DNA of 64,000 bases from Saccharomycopsis fibuligera x Saccharomycopsis cf. fibuligera. Lineage: Eukaryota > Ascomycota > Saccharomycetes > Ascoideales > Saccharomycopsidaceae. This document shows, one piece after another, positions 11,806 through 22,629 of the stretch. Numbering within the stretch: the first letter of the stretch is position 1; the number at the start of each line of letters is the position of its first letter. The notes under the pieces are model-generated. The model did not search any database. It saw only the letters and a program-made list of their open reading frames with translations, and was not told the DNA's origin. The stretch is taken from contig CP012816.1 of assembly GCA_001936135.1 (NCBI GenBank), positions 2,911,501 to 2,975,500 on the forward strand, in the 5' to 3' direction. Position numbers and translations under genes: made by a program.

Positions 11806-13393
11806 TTTTATACGTTACGTTTAAGCTCTCAACAATACAACTACGGTTTGAAAGAGGATGTTTTGATCGACAATCATATATTGTCTGGACAAGAATAGTG
11901 TCTATTGTCATCTTCTCGTAACATGAATCTTTGATGCACGTAAGTTTACTGCATTCAACTACACTGTACTTTTTACCACATAGAGCATTCTATAAAGAGC
12001 CGTTTTTTCTAGACTGTTCATTGAAGAGTTTGTCTAAAAATCAACCTTAACTGAATTGAATTTTAAAAGTGCAGGTGGTTAAATCCAGTCTTTGTTTGTA
12101 CTAGAGTGAATTTCTATTAGTATGGAATTCTAACGAAAAATAACTTTGAGTTACCTATAATTGGGTGAGTGAAATGACACTAGCACAGCAACTATGCGAA
12201 TGGTTGTAGTTATCTCTTGCATTTGCAGCCTCAAAGGCTTCTTTCACATTCTACCTTCCGCGATTTACAGACATAGACATTAAGGCCATTAAGGCAGAGC
12301 TTATCACAGACGCAAATTGTAAGAAAAACTGGTAAAAACTGGCAGACCCGAAATATAAATCGAATACAGTTTTGAAGGCGTTCTAAAAGCAAGCTTTAAT
12401 GCTGTCTGTAGGTGGCCAACAATGAAAAGTATTTCATATTTCTACTGCTAGTGCAGACACTGGTTCTACCTGTATATATAGCTATATCTCTAGACACAAA
12501 AACAGGAAAAAAAGGAAGTTTACGTCAATTGAAGTGTATCACCATAAATAACCGGCATCGCTCAATGCAGTTGCTGAGACCCATCTATGCAGAAAACGCA
12601 TATCTTTCCGTATTGTTCGTCCCTGGCCGACTGCACAGGCTAAATTAATGACGGCAAAAAGATCAACTCGGAGGAAACGACTGAAAAGAGAAATTTTAAC
12701 AATGTATAGATTATGACATGGAAAGTGTGTAGATCTGCTTTTTTTCTTAGAAAACATCGTCGAAATGTAACTTTGAATGTTGCATCAACTTCATATTATT
12801 TTTCAAAGACCAGCAGTGTGTTAGTAGCCGTCCAGTTCCTCAACGGCGGGACTCTGAGGCTTGGGCGGTGACCAGCAGGTACCACAACAGGCGCAAAACT
12901 TAAACGCACAAAACAGCGTCTAATTCGAAATAGAGTTTCAAGACTGCAGAGATAGAAACAAATTATGCATTACCATGCAGACATCTCTGGACGTGATATG
13001 CGCTATTGCGCTAGCGGATATATTGATCATGATTTGAAACCAAATTAGCCTGTATGGTGAACACCTAAAGCGCAAATAATTTTGGCCCTGGTGAAATATA
13101 ATGCTATTATGTTCACTTCATCCGCAGCCTTTTTTGTGCTTGCCTTTTTCCTTTTTTTCTTTTTTTGTTTTTGGGCTTTTCTGGTTTCTTCTTGACTCTT
13201 GGTGGCATTTATTCTGGAAAGCTCATTATAAAGATAAACCAACTAGACGATAATCACTGATCCAGAGAGTATTTCATCCAACGAGGTACCAAAAAGCCAT
13301 TTTACTATTCCTTCCAAGACCCTTTGGTAATTGATTGATTTTGAGTACTAAAAACGAAAAGTGGTCGTCGTGTAAACAAGTAATTGCAAATTC

Positions 13394-16300
13394 ATGAACT
13401 TGAAACTAGTTCTCATCTCGTTCTGTTTCTGTGCTCTTTCGAGCGCAGCAGCCTCTAGTTCTGAAAACCAACAGAACACGAACGTTGAAGCATCCACTGC
13501 TGCCCAACCATCTACTGTTGCAGGCTCAGCTGTGGCATCCACATCCGCAAGGGAAACCGTTTCGTCAGCAGAAAAAACAGAGGCAAGCTCATCAAAAGAA
13601 CAGTCAACCCTGTATTCTGTTCAAGCAGAGCAGCAAACAACTAGCAGCCAACAACAGACACTGTCAAGTCAAACAACATCAAGCACCCAAGCAGAAACTA
13701 CAAGCAATACCTTTTCTGAACAAACATCCAAGACTTCTCCAGCATCTACTTACACTTCAAACCAGCAATTTACAAGTAGTTCAGAAACATTTGGCTCCAC
13801 TACATCTTCCTCTTCTGAGCAAACAAGTAGCACTTTCCAGCAGACCACTAGTTCCGCTACGTCGTCACCTACTTACACTGAGAATACGAGCAGCACAACA
13901 CCGTGGTCTAGCTCTTTCCAGCAGACCACTAGTTCCGCTACGCCATCATCTACTTACTCTGAGAATACGAGTAGCACAAAACAATGGTCTAGCTCTTTCC
14001 AGCAGACCACTAGTTCCGCTACGCCATCATCTACTTACTCTGAGAATACGAGTAGCACAAAACAATGGTCTAGCTCTTTCCAGCAGACCACTAGTTCCGC
14101 TACGCCATCATCTACTTACTCTGAGAATACGAGTAGCACAAAACAATGGTCTAGCTCTTTCCAGCAGACCACTAGTTCCGCTACGCCATCATCTACTTAC
14201 TCTGAGAATACGAGCAGCACAACACCGTGGTCTAGCTCTTTCCAGCAGACCACTAGTTCCGCTACGCCATCATCTACTTACTCTGAGAATACGAGTAGCA
14301 CAACACCGTGGTCTTCCTCTTCTGAGCAAGATCAACCGAGTGGTAATGCTCAATGGTCCTCTGATTCGTCTTACGGATCACAGACGAGTAGCTCCCAAGA
14401 TCTGCAGGCGCCATATCTAAGTTCTTCAAAATACAGCAGCAACAGCATTCCAGCATGGACGTTTTCCACCTCCAACACCGAAAGCTTGTCAACAGAATCA
14501 TTCTACTCTGCTCCAACAAGTATATCTTATACTATCAGCCTGCCATCTTCAAACTTAGACAACCAACCACAGACTGACTCTAAAGCATCTGTTAGCAGCC
14601 AGTTGTATCACAGTTACACCAGTTCATCAGTAGCTCCATCTTCGTCTTCAAAATCAGGATTCTCTGTGGATAATCCTTTCACTTGGGGACAATGGCTGTC
14701 ATCATCAAATTCGGACAGGTTTTTAACAACTGATAGCTACTCAAGCATTCTGAAAAGTTCTAGTTCTGACGTTCCTGCTGCATCTGTATCTCAGTTTGAT
14801 AGTAGATCCTTTGTAAATCCTCCATTAACGATATCAACTACTAGCACTTGGAATTTTGGTGACTCTTCACGCTCTCTGTCTTCCTCATATCAGCCATTTC
14901 CCTCTCAAATTTGGCCAACTTACTCCGATTACCAGAAAAGTGTAATCTCAACATCTACTGAGCCAACAGCAACAGCAGAATCCGCTTCATCACCACAGTT
15001 TGGCCCAAGCAGATCGTCCCACAATTCTTGGGCAACATCTAGCATGGAACACGGTGCTTCTTCTCCTCCTGCTTCTTCCTCTTTCGATTTCTGGCATACC
15101 CCAAGTCAAACTAATAATGGTTGGCTCTCGTTGAGCACCAGTGATATTGATAGTGTATACTCGCAATTTACAAGCCAAGTTTTTAATACTGGCTCCAGTG
15201 CATATGGGCCGGTTTTTCTGCTCACAAGTCAAGTTCATCCTACCGCTAGTACGTCAAGCGCAAACTACGAGGGCTTTCCTTGGAATAACATTGATAGTAG
15301 TGAGCAATCCACTAACTCTAAAACTTTTGGAGGTACTTTAAGTAGTTCCAACAATGTTCAAAACTCAGTAGCTTCTCAATGGTCACTGTTTACTTCTAAT
15401 ATCGCACCAGAAGTATCTACATCGGATAATTCTATCATATACAGCACACATTCTACTGCTGCTTCACAGAGTACTTCAGCTTCTGAGTGGAAACAATCTT
15501 CATCTAAAGGACCTGCGGATATAGCATCTACTTCGGCCGTTAGTTCGAATGCTGATAGTACTTCTGTTTCTGAATGGGCTAAAGTTACCTCCACAAGTGA
15601 AGCTCAAGAAAGTGACTCTAATGCAAAGACAGTTAGTGCCACCTCTAACAGTGCTTCTACGGAATGGAGTGAAGTGAATCCAACTTCCGCTACTTCAGCT
15701 GCTGCTTCTATTGCTGTTTCTGCCGTTTCTTCCGAGGCTCTGATTAGTGCCACTTCTAATAGTGCTTCCTTGGAATGGAGTAAAGTGAACCCAACTTCCG
15801 ATTCTTCAGCTACTGCTTCTATTGCTGTTTCTGCCGCTTCTGCTGAAACTCTGATTAGTAATTTTGTTGGAACCTCTTCACAAGCTCTAAAATGGAGTGA
15901 ATTCTCCTCGGAAACCACCACCAGAGCTTCTCTTGAATCTGAAAATCACTTCTGGTCTTCTATAGTTACCAGTTATCCCGCAAAAACCTCTGATGTTGAT
16001 TTTAAGGCTAGCACTACACATGACACTACCAGCGCTCTCTATGGTCTGATTTCTGCTTCTAAGACTTCCATATTTAGCTCAGTGAATGTACCTTCACCAA
16101 GTTCGGAAAGCAATCCTGCTAGCCATGTCGCTTGGTCTTCATCTAGTTCGTCTGCTCTTACTGCTTCTTTTGTTGGAAATACGGCTTCTAAAGGCGCTTC
16201 GTCTTTATCATCAACGCAAACTTCTTCATCAATTAGTAATTGGCTCCCAAGCACTCTTCAAACGGCATTTGCTTCTCTGACCCTGAGTGATAAATCTTCC

Positions 16301-17320
16301 TTTTCTGCTAGCAGTACCAGCAGTGGGGTGGCCCAACTGAGTTCCAATGCTCCTCAATTACCTAACGTTATCGCCCCTGCTACGGAGAGCAGTCCTCAAC
16401 AAAACTACACTGTGATTACTATTGGATTTAAAAAAGGGTTAAATTATCCATTCGTGGCTAGTCATTCAGTCGCATCTGCCCAGATCTTCCAATATTTGCC
16501 AAAGACTTTGTCCTATATTTTCGACAATAACACAGATGGAGTTGCAGTAAAGCAGCTTGTGCCATTTCAGTCCACCTCCTTAGATTACATTGTCACTGTT
16601 GCTGAAGTTTATTTTCCTAAAGACTATGTCAGCACATTAAATCAGTCTATCCAGACAAGTTACTCCAAATTCTACTTTAACACTGATCCAACTGCAAATT
16701 CGTTGGCTCTGTTGATTGATTCAAAAATTCCTTTGATTGGTTTAGATACAGGCCTGTCGTCATTAGGCAGCAGCGGCTCTTCAGGATCATCGTCATCGAA
16801 TGGCCAACAAAACAATGATGGTGGTTCTAATGGATTAAGTGCGGCGTCCTCTGGATCTTTTGACTCTGTGCAACCAAACGACAAAAATGCTAACTCCAAA
16901 TTGCGTGTTGTTGGTACATCTTCTGGTATTTCTGCTGCAGTCTACATCACTGTGTTATTGGTGGGATTCCGGATCTACAAACAAAAGAAAGGTAATGTCA
17001 GTTTTGCCACAGCAAAAGATGCGGAGATTATTTTACCTATTTCTGAACGTGGTGTTGTAGCTCCTGAGGTGGAGATTGAGCCGGAAGTTTTAGTAAATCC
17101 TGTGTATAGAGATCCAAGGTTGGATAGAAGAATTTCATATCAATCACTTAATTCTGAAATTTCGGCACCAGGGCCTATGCTTTCCGATTACGCTGAACTG
17201 ACTTTTGGTTATGAAGATAACCGAATTTTTACAGTTGATGAGATGGATGAGACTATGGAAGAAGTTGAAAGTATCATTCCAACCATCTCAAGTCCAGAAA
17301 ATGGGCGCGGGTGGTTTTAA
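13394..17320 (+). CDS. MSB2: Msb2-type signalling mucin (osmosensor / filamentation sensor)
   Basis: A 1308-residue protein, almost exactly the S. cerevisiae Msb2 length. Order: an N-terminal signal peptide (residues 1 to about 20, MNLKLVLISFCFCALSSAAA); an enormous Ser/Thr/Ala-rich, presumably O-mannosylated ectodomain (to about 1000) with a 27-residue tandem repeat; the Msb2/Hkr1 homology domain (about 1003-1120), recognisable from YTVITIGFKKGLNYPF, VKQLVPFQSTSLDY and AEVYFPKDY; a Gly/Ser/Asn-rich linker; one transmembrane helix (about 1177-1195); and a cytoplasmic tail of about 110 residues. In S. cerevisiae Msb2 acts at the plasma membrane with Sho1 and Cdc42 upstream of the Ste11 MAPK cascades for filamentous growth and osmostress. 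The tail is acidic and carries EVEIEPEV and DEMDETMEEVE. HKR1 is the alternative family member, but no EF-hand-like tail region is seen, so MSB2 is favoured. Confidence 0.9.
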   Translation: MNLKLVLISFCFCALSSAAASSSENQQNTNVEASTAAQPSTVAGSAVASTSARETVSSAEKTEASSSKEQSTLYSVQAEQQTTSSQQQTLSSQTTSSTQAETTSNTFSEQTSKTSPASTYTSNQQFTSSSETFGSTTSSSSEQTSSTFQQTTSSATSSPTYTENTSSTTPWSSSFQQTTSSATPSSTYSENTSSTKQWSSSFQQTTSSATPSSTYSENTSSTKQWSSSFQQTTSSATPSSTYSENTSSTKQWSSSFQQTTSSATPSSTYSENTSSTTPWSSSFQQTTSSATPSSTYSENTSSTTPWSSSSEQDQPSGNAQWSSDSSYGSQTSSSQDLQAPYLSSSKYSSNSIPAWTFSTSNTESLSTESFYSAPTSISYTISLPSSNLDNQPQTDSKASVSSQLYHSYTSSSVAPSSSSKSGFSVDNPFTWGQWLSSSNSDRFLTTDSYSSILKSSSSDVPAASVSQFDSRSFVNPPLTISTTSTWNFGDSSRSLSSSYQPFPSQIWPTYSDYQKSVISTSTEPTATAESASSPQFGPSRSSHNSWATSSMEHGASSPPASSSFDFWHTPSQTNNGWLSLSTSDIDSVYSQFTSQVFNTGSSAYGPVFLLTSQVHPTASTSSANYEGFPWNNIDSSEQSTNSKTFGGTLSSSNNVQNSVASQWSLFTSNIAPEVSTSDNSIIYSTHSTAASQSTSASEWKQSSSKGPADIASTSAVSSNADSTSVSEWAKVTSTSEAQESDSNAKTVSATSNSASTEWSEVNPTSATSAAASIAVSAVSSEALISATSNSASLEWSKVNPTSDSSATASIAVSAASAETLISNFVGTSSQALKWSEFSSETTTRASLESENHFWSSIVTSYPAKTSDVDFKASTTHDTTSALYGLISASKTSIFSSVNVPSPSSESNPASHVAWSSSSSSALTASFVGNTASKGASSLSSTQTSSSISNWLPSTLQTAFASLTLSDKSSFSASSTSSGVAQLSSNAPQLPNVIAPATESSPQQNYTVITIGFKKGLNYPFVASHSVASAQIFQYLPKTLSYIFDNNTDGVAVKQLVPFQSTSLDYIVTVAEVYFPKDYVSTLNQSIQTSYSKFYFNTDPTANSLALLIDSKIPLIGLDTGLSSLGSSGSSGSSSSNGQQNNDGGSNGLSAASSGSFDSVQPNDKNANSKLRVVGTSSGISAAVYITVLLVGFRIYKQKKGNVSFATAKDAEIILPISERGVVAPEVEIEPEVLVNPVYRDPRLDRRISYQSLNSEISAPGPMLSDYAELTFGYEDNRIFTVDEMDETMEEVESIIPTISSPENGRGWF
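13835..14320 (+). repeat. In-frame 81-bp tandem repeat, six copies, in MSB2
   Basis: Six head-to-tail 81-bp units each encode 27 residues beginning FQQTTSSATPSSTYSENTSS. Copies 2-4 end with TKQWSSS and copies 1, 5 and 6 with TTPWSSS. Copy 1 is the most diverged (SSPTYTE). Near-identity at the nucleotide level indicates recent expansion or gene conversion. Because the unit is nearly stop-free in another frame too, a spurious 329-codon overlapping frame appears at 13431-14420. Confidence 0.95.
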
Positions 17321-18110
17321 AATCATTATCTGGATACTCTATTCTTATAGTTTTCTATTTGTTTTTCATGAGTTTTATTTTTTTCTTGATTTGATTAAAT
17401 TGTGGATGTCGTCACAAGCTAATCTAGGTTCGATGTTTTGTGTTCATTTTCAGTGACTAGAACCTTCCACTTCCATTACCCCCTTCTAAGTTTTTGATAT
17501 CAAATGTCCCTTTTTTTTTTTTTTTTTTTTGGCTTCAATCCAAATTTCAATTTCTTAATATTTTGTTATACAATAATTCTATTCCCCAATTATTGAACAT
17601 TTTTGCCTTGATTCTTCCAGGTAAAATAAAATACTAAAATACACGTTACTAGATTTTCCCATATTTAAAACTTTTCCCTACTGTTATTTCCAAGCCATGT
17701 AGCAAGGCAATAAAGATATTCCGTATAGAAATCTGACAGTCGATGTTGTGATATTTGATATGTAGTGTGTTGTAGTGCGCATAAAATATTATCGGCTGCC
17801 GAATTACGTAATTTTCTTTTTTGTTTTATTCTTTTCTTTTCTTTTCTTTGCATCAAAGAAATAAAAAAAATTTACTCCGATTTTCAGCCTTTCTACTCTC
17901 GATTCGTCAGAATTCAATATTTCTAAAATTACCTGTGCCTTCCTTCTGGCCTATCACTTGCTGCATATATTAAAACTTTTATCACTTTAGCATCAATTTG
18001 AAAATCAAGCAGGAGGATTAGCCTAGCTTTCATTATCATAGTTAGTCAAAGAAGGAGACGATATTTAACATCAACCAATTAGCAGTTATCAAGGAAACAC
18101 ACAGTAAAAC
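17321..18110. other. Intergenic region MSB2-RBG1
   Basis: AT-rich DNA with a T20 run at 17511-17530 and TTTTC repeats near 17831-17850. It serves as the MSB2 3' region and the RBG1 promoter. No small gene or RNA is supported. Confidence 0.6.
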
Positions 18111-19214
18111 ATGTCGACCACAGCAGACAAAATTAAGTCCATCGAGGAAGAGATGGCAAGAACCCAAAAGAACAAAAACACTGAATTTCATTTGGGTCAG
18201 CTTAAAGCGAAACTTGCAAAGCTTAAGAGAGAACTTCTCACGCCTACAGGCGGCGGCGGTGGTGCTGGCGCTGGTTTTGATGTGGCCAAAACTGGTATAG
18301 CCACAGTGGGTTTCGTTGGGTTCCCATCTGTTGGTAAATCTACTTTACTTTCAAAGCTTACTGGCACACAATCTGAAGCAGCTGCTTATGAGTTCACTAC
18401 ATTGACTACGGTGCCGGGTACTATTCGTTACAAAGGTGCGAAGATCCAGATGTTGGATTTGCCAGGTATTATTGAAGGTGCTAAAGATGGGCGTGGTCGT
18501 GGTAAACAAGTTATTGCTGTGACACGTACTTGCAACTTGTTGTTCATTGTTTTAGATGTCAATAAACCATTGAAGCACAAACAGACAATCGAATATGAAT
18601 TAGAGGGGTTCGGGATAAGAATCAACAAATCACCACCAGACATCGTTTTGAAAAAGAAAGAAAGAGGTGGTATTAATATTACAAATACCGTTCCATTGAC
18701 GAGATTGACAAAAGATGAAATTAGAGCGGTTATGTCTGAGTATAGATTGAACAGTGCCGATATTCAGTTCAGATGCGACGCTACGGTAGACGATTTGATC
18801 GACTGTATTGAAGCCAAAAACAGAAAATACATTCCTGCAGTTTACGTGTTGAACAAGATCGATTCCTTCTCAATCGAAGAGTTAAACTTGATGTACAAGA
18901 TTCCAAATGCGGTTCCAATATCTTCTGGAAAGGGCTGGAACTTGGATGATTTGCTCGAGATGATGTGGGACAGATTGAACTTGGTAAGGGTTTACACCAA
19001 ACCAAAGGGCAGACTTCCAGATTTTACCGAACCAGTGGTGTTGAGATCGGATAAAGCTACGGTGGAAGATTTCTGTCACAGTATTCACAAGTCTTTGGTG
19101 GAGGAATTCAAGACCGCTGTGGTATTTGGGTCCAGTGTCAAGCACCAGCCTCAATACGTTGGTTTGTCACACGTTTTGCAGGACGAGGATGTGGTTACTA
19201 TTTTGAAGAGATAA
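18111..19214 (+). CDS. RBG1: DRG1-family ribosome-associated GTPase Rbg1
   Basis: A 367-residue protein with the same length and start ([20 protein letters not shown]) as yeast Rbg1 and human DRG1. An N-terminal helical region is followed by a Gly-rich linker (about 45-55). The Obg/DRG G domain has G1 GFPSVGKS (about 70-77), G3 DLPGIIEGA (about 116) and G4 LNKID (about 246), with the DRG-specific insert between G3 and G4. A C-terminal TGS domain ends [19 protein letters not shown]. Rbg1 binds translating ribosomes with its partner Tma46 (DFRP1) and helps prevent or resolve pausing. RBG2/DRG2 is the paralog alternative, but the N-terminal sequence is clearly DRG1 type. Confidence 0.97.
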   Translation: MSTTADKIKSIEEEMARTQKNKNTEFHLGQLKAKLAKLKRELLTPTGGGGGAGAGFDVAKTGIATVGFVGFPSVGKSTLLSKLTGTQSEAAAYEFTTLTTVPGTIRYKGAKIQMLDLPGIIEGAKDGRGRGKQVIAVTRTCNLLFIVLDVNKPLKHKQTIEYELEGFGIRINKSPPDIVLKKKERGGINITNTVPLTRLTKDEIRAVMSEYRLNSADIQFRCDATVDDLIDCIEAKNRKYIPAVYVLNKIDSFSIEELNLMYKIPNAVPISSGKGWNLDDLLEMMWDRLNLVRVYTKPKGRLPDFTEPVVLRSDKATVEDFCHSIHKSLVEEFKTAVVFGSSVKHQPQYVGLSHVLQDEDVVTILKR

Positions 19215-19506
19215 ATATTTGAGTTGAACCTTAGTCTGGTATTGTAGACTACTGCTTGAGGTAAGCAGTATCACCGGAGTTTAATTACAGCTTTTCTTTT
19301 GGCTGTTTAGCAAGACTAAACTGACAAGAGAGAAAGTTTCACGTGTATAACTTTTTGATTGTATCTTCTTTTTTTGTTCTTTCGATTTTTAGGAAATTTT
19401 TTATTATTAAAAAGTTCACTTCAAGTATTAAATTAAATTTTAAGCTTATATACTAAATTGTTCCGTAAAAACTCATTGAATAACCGTATTTAAATCATTT
19501 AGCATA

Positions 19507-20229
19507 TTAAACGTTGTAGGCGGCAATGAAAAAACTTAAAATGAAGGCAATTTTGAAACTGGAATTGTCAAACACCAAGCTCTTCAAGTTTATTCTTTGT
19601 GTCCCAAATTTGACAATCCCATTCCAAGGAACGTGAATAATGCCACGGTTTTCAAGAAATTCTAAGGATAAGAAGGTACCAAACGAGATTAGCGCTAACA
19701 CTGACGACAACTTACCAATCACAATACCCAAAGCAAGACCAAAAATCGACCCGTAAGTCAAATCCTCGTAACTTAAACGACGCTTTGCTGGCTGTGGAGG
19801 TAAATTGCGTTCCGGTGAAAATGGTTTGTCGTGATAAAGACCAATTGGCGGAGATCTAGATCCTCCAATTAATGGGCTATCGTTTTTGATAACTGGAGTA
19901 GTGGCCATGTAAAGCCCAGTTGTCAAAGTGGCGCCAAATAACAATCCCATCTTCGATGAGAATCCATGGCCACCAGCATTAGCATTACCATTAGTAGACT
20001 TCAATGGCGCAGCAATTGCATTTACTGCTTTTGATGGGGACTTCAAGTTTGTTGATGTTATTTTGTTGTTTAGTTGGGGGAAATTTCTAAAGATGTTGGT
20101 TGCGTTTCTTGATGATGAAGATGAAAGCAAGCGCTTTGATGATGATGCGGCGTTTGCTCCGAAGCAGCGGACTACTGAACTTGTGGAGCAGCGAGATAAA
20201 GCACCGAGGACATTGAACTGAACAAACAT
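19507..20229 (-). CDS. FUN14: FUN14-family mitochondrial membrane protein
   Basis: A 240-residue protein whose C-terminal half carries the FUN14 domain: YEDLTYGSIFGLALGIVIGK, then further hydrophobic segments through LSLEFLENRGI and a terminal helix IAFILSFFIAAY. The first 60 residues are Ser/Arg/Asn-rich without acidic residues, fitting a mitochondrial presequence. It is longer than S. cerevisiae Fun14 (198 aa), mainly at the N terminus. Mammalian FUNDC1 is an outer-membrane mitophagy receptor; the role of the yeast protein is less defined. It is convergent with RBG1 (292-bp gap), with no overlap. Confidence 0.9.
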   Translation of the reverse strand: MFVQFNVLGALSRCSTSSVVRCFGANAASSSKRLLSSSSSRNATNIFRNFPQLNNKITSTNLKSPSKAVNAIAAPLKSTNGNANAGGHGFSSKMGLLFGATLTTGLYMATTPVIKNDSPLIGGSRSPPIGLYHDKPFSPERNLPPQPAKRRLSYEDLTYGSIFGLALGIVIGKLSSVLALISFGTFLSLEFLENRGIIHVPWNGIVKFGTQRINLKSLVFDNSSFKIAFILSFFIAAYNV

Positions 20230-21138
20230 GATAATTCGTTTTTGTAGTTATCAATTTGGTAGAGTGATATTTAAATAAAATTTGCTACAATACTTTGGAA
20301 AATGCAAGTCAAGTTGAAATAAAACAAAAACAACTAGAAGTGATGCTAGAACGAGCATCCACGATGCTTGCTACGAATGATGCTTTCTCCAGTCACATTG
20401 TGCAGCCACATGTCACATACCAGCCACATGCCTATGCACTAAAAAGAGAAGTATTGCTAAAAACCATACACTGCTAAAAGCACTACACAAAACAAAAGCA
20501 GGCTATTATTGCCCGAGGAATATGTACGAGTCCATTCTATAAATATACATACACTTACGAAAATATAAAGAAGGGGTTTCGTGTATCTTACGATAGCACC
20601 AATCGGCTCCAATTGTTTTAATAAAAGAATCATAACAGAACTATTTTTTCACAGAAATGAGTTTTGTTGACATGTCAAAGATTTCCCTTGGAAATTTTTT
20701 TCAGTCCTGTAATTTCGAGTCCTTATTTCTTTGAACAAAAACATGGATGTTGACATATTTGATTGACTACTTATACTATTAAGCATATAAAAAATAAGAG
20801 TACCAAAGGGGAAAAACTTCCCATATATGCAACGGTTACAAGGTTCTCAGGATATATCCACATCTGGCATTATCGGCTTGTTAGAAAATAATGGTGCATT
20901 GCTTACTAGCAAATATTCAAATCTCATAATTGAGGGTTCTTTACTAAATAAAAGATATTCTGTCTATACCTTCATGATCACATAAATGGATTACAAACAA
21001 ATTACACAGTAGTTGCTGCTCTTCTTCGGAGCAACACAAAACGGACTACATTCAAAAGTAGACTGTATAGTATACATCCATTTATTTCATATTTTTGAAA
21101 ATATGACCAGCACTAATGCAAAAGAACTAGCACCACGC
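20230..21138. other. Intergenic region FUN14-RPS2
   Basis: It holds the FUN14 promoter (proximal to 20230) and the RPS2 3' region. The longest frame (20295-20477) begins with TTG and has no recognisable content. I see no RNA gene. Confidence 0.55.
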
Positions 21139-21885
21139 TTATTTAGCAGCGGTCAAGTAGTCAGCGTACTCATCAAATGGAGAAGCAGTCAAGGCGTTTT
21201 CCTTCCACAAGTTTGGAGTCAAGAAACCGTAGGTGTTACCGATAGCAGCAAAAGCGGCCTTCAAGGTGTTTTCGGTGGTTCTGGTAGAACCAGCAGAGGA
21301 AGTGTAAGCATCTTGGATACCGGCCAATTCCAACAATCTTTTAACGGCAATAGAAGCAACCAAACCAGAACCTCTTGGGGCTGGAATCAATCTGACGGTG
21401 ACAGAACCACACTTACCGCTGGTCTTAGCAGCAAGAGAGTGAGGTTCACCCAAGTTGGAACCCCAGTAACCTCTTCTGACTGGAATGATAGACAACTTAG
21501 CGATGATGATAGCAGCTCTGATGGCGGTAGCAACTTCCTTAGCGGTCTTGACACCCAAACCAACGTGACCGTTTTCATCACCAATAATGACAACAGCCTT
21601 CATTCTGGTTCTTTGACCGGCTCTGGTTTGCTTTTGAACAGACTTGATCTTCATCAATTGGTCCTTCAAACCTGGCAAGATGGTGTCAACAATTTGGTAT
21701 TCCTTGACTGGCAAAGAGTGCAAGTAAATTTCTTCCATGGTGGTAATTTTACCGGCCTTCACCAATCTACCTAACTTGGTGACTGGAACCCATCCTTTTT
21801 CACCTTGGTCTCTGCCACCTCTTCTTGGACCTCTTCTACCTTTGAAGCCGCCTCTTCTTTGTTGTTGAGCTGGTTGTTCAGACAT
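21139..21885 (-). CDS. RPS2: 40S ribosomal protein uS5 (Rps2)
   Basis: A 248-residue protein with the usual eukaryotic uS5 plan: an Arg/Gly-rich N-terminal tail ([20 protein letters not shown]) that is an arginine-methylation target in the family, the S5 double-stranded RNA-binding N domain ([20 protein letters not shown] through [12 protein letters not shown]), then the C domain ([15 protein letters not shown]). Length is close to S. cerevisiae Rps2 (254 aa). It sits near the mRNA entry channel of the small subunit and affects decoding fidelity. Codon use is highly biased, as expected for a ribosomal protein. A 253-codon open frame on the opposite strand is a codon-bias shadow. Confidence 0.98.
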   Translation of the reverse strand: MSEQPAQQQRRGGFKGRRGPRRGGRDQGEKGWVPVTKLGRLVKAGKITTMEEIYLHSLPVKEYQIVDTILPGLKDQLMKIKSVQKQTRAGQRTRMKAVVIIGDENGHVGLGVKTAKEVATAIRAAIIIAKLSIIPVRRGYWGSNLGEPHSLAAKTSGKCGSVTVRLIPAPRGSGLVASIAVKRLLELAGIQDAYTSSAGSTRTTENTLKAAFAAIGNTYGFLTPNLWKENALTASPFDEYADYLTAAK

Positions 21886-22629
21886 TTTGATTGTGTTTAG
21901 TTGTGATAACGTCGGAATTAATTCACGGAAGCGCGGGTTGGTGCCTTCAATCGACGTGTTTTGGATAGTGTTTTTTCAAATATATTGGCATGGTAGATTG
22001 TCAAAGATTTCACTTTTGGATTTTTTCGTCCAACCCAAGCAAAGGGCAAAAGGGCAACTGTGAGAGAAGGAGAGGGAGGAAAGAAATTGAAAAACTATCA
22101 GGTGACTTGTTTGCTACTGTCACAGCCCTTGATTAAGTCAGGTGGCTTGGATATAGGGCTAAATATATCACCTGAAAAAAGAATATCATGGGTCATCTGA
22201 CTTCACGTGGTTTTTATTTTTATTATGTGGTATAATGCTTATTGCTGCACCCCGTGCATAAATAGACGTAGTTCAACTTCTAAATGCCTGTTGCTGCAAA
22301 CAAGTGCATAGCGATGACAGGCTGCGTTTCTGCGCAGTGGCAAGCGCAGTTGCGCTTACAGGGCAAAACTGGCCACTCATAGTGTGAGCAACTCAATCAT
22401 TGCTACCGCCATCTTCGCTGACCTTTTTATATAGGCGCTCCCCTATCCTTCTCCCATTTTCTTTTCAATTATCTCCTTTCTTTCTCTTGACTCACGAATG
22501 TCAATCTAACTTGTAATCAATAAGTTTACATTCTCTGATTTTTACTTTTATATTCTGGAATCGCGCAGTCAGTTCATTCTATTCGTCGCTTCATCCCTTA
22601 TCTTTCTAGTTTACAAATTCCTGTTCACC
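21886..22629. promoter_or_regulatory. Divergent promoter region RPS2 / OM14
   Basis: Divergent intergenic DNA of 744 bp. Visible elements are the Rap1-like ACCCAAGCA (22033-22041), a CACGTG E-box (about 22205, Cbf1/Pho4-type), a TTTTATATAGG TATA-like element near 22425 and a TGACTCA Gcn4-type site near 22489. Assignment of each element to one of the two genes is inference. Confidence 0.5.
22033..22041 (+). promoter_or_regulatory. Rap1-like site upstream of RPS2
   Basis: ACCCAAGCA matches the Rap1 core ACCCRNRCA and lies about 150 bp upstream of the RPS2 start, a typical distance in yeast ribosomal-protein promoters. It is a single short match, so it is only suggestive. Confidence 0.4.

Larger units (their letters stand above)
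4306..13393. other. 9-kb gene-free interval with GC-rich core
   Basis: No gene is supportable. The longest frame (149 codons near 10235) starts at GTG, runs through a Lys/Arg low-complexity tract and matches nothing known. The interval holds T29 (4311-4339), A28 (6762-6789), A18 (8197-8214) and T31 (11772-11802), ATC/TTATTG microsatellites (6381-6465), an A-run plus TAAAA array (7343-7386), a GC-rich island (about 8440-10200) and a CAGCTA array (9070-9099). It separates the velvet-like gene from MSB2, so the distal part probably includes the MSB2 promoter; developmental adhesin and mucin genes in yeasts often have multi-kilobase promoters. Confidence 0.6.

Noticed and set aside
13431-14420. 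329-codon frame overlapping the MSB2 start and repeats
   Set aside because: It is the second frame of the MSB2 81-bp repeats; Ser/Thr/Gln-rich codons leave it stop-free. MSB2 has the signal peptide, homology domain and membrane segment.
21013-21774. 253-codon plus-strand frame across RPS2
   Set aside because: Antisense shadow of a highly codon-biased ribosomal protein gene, a common artefact.
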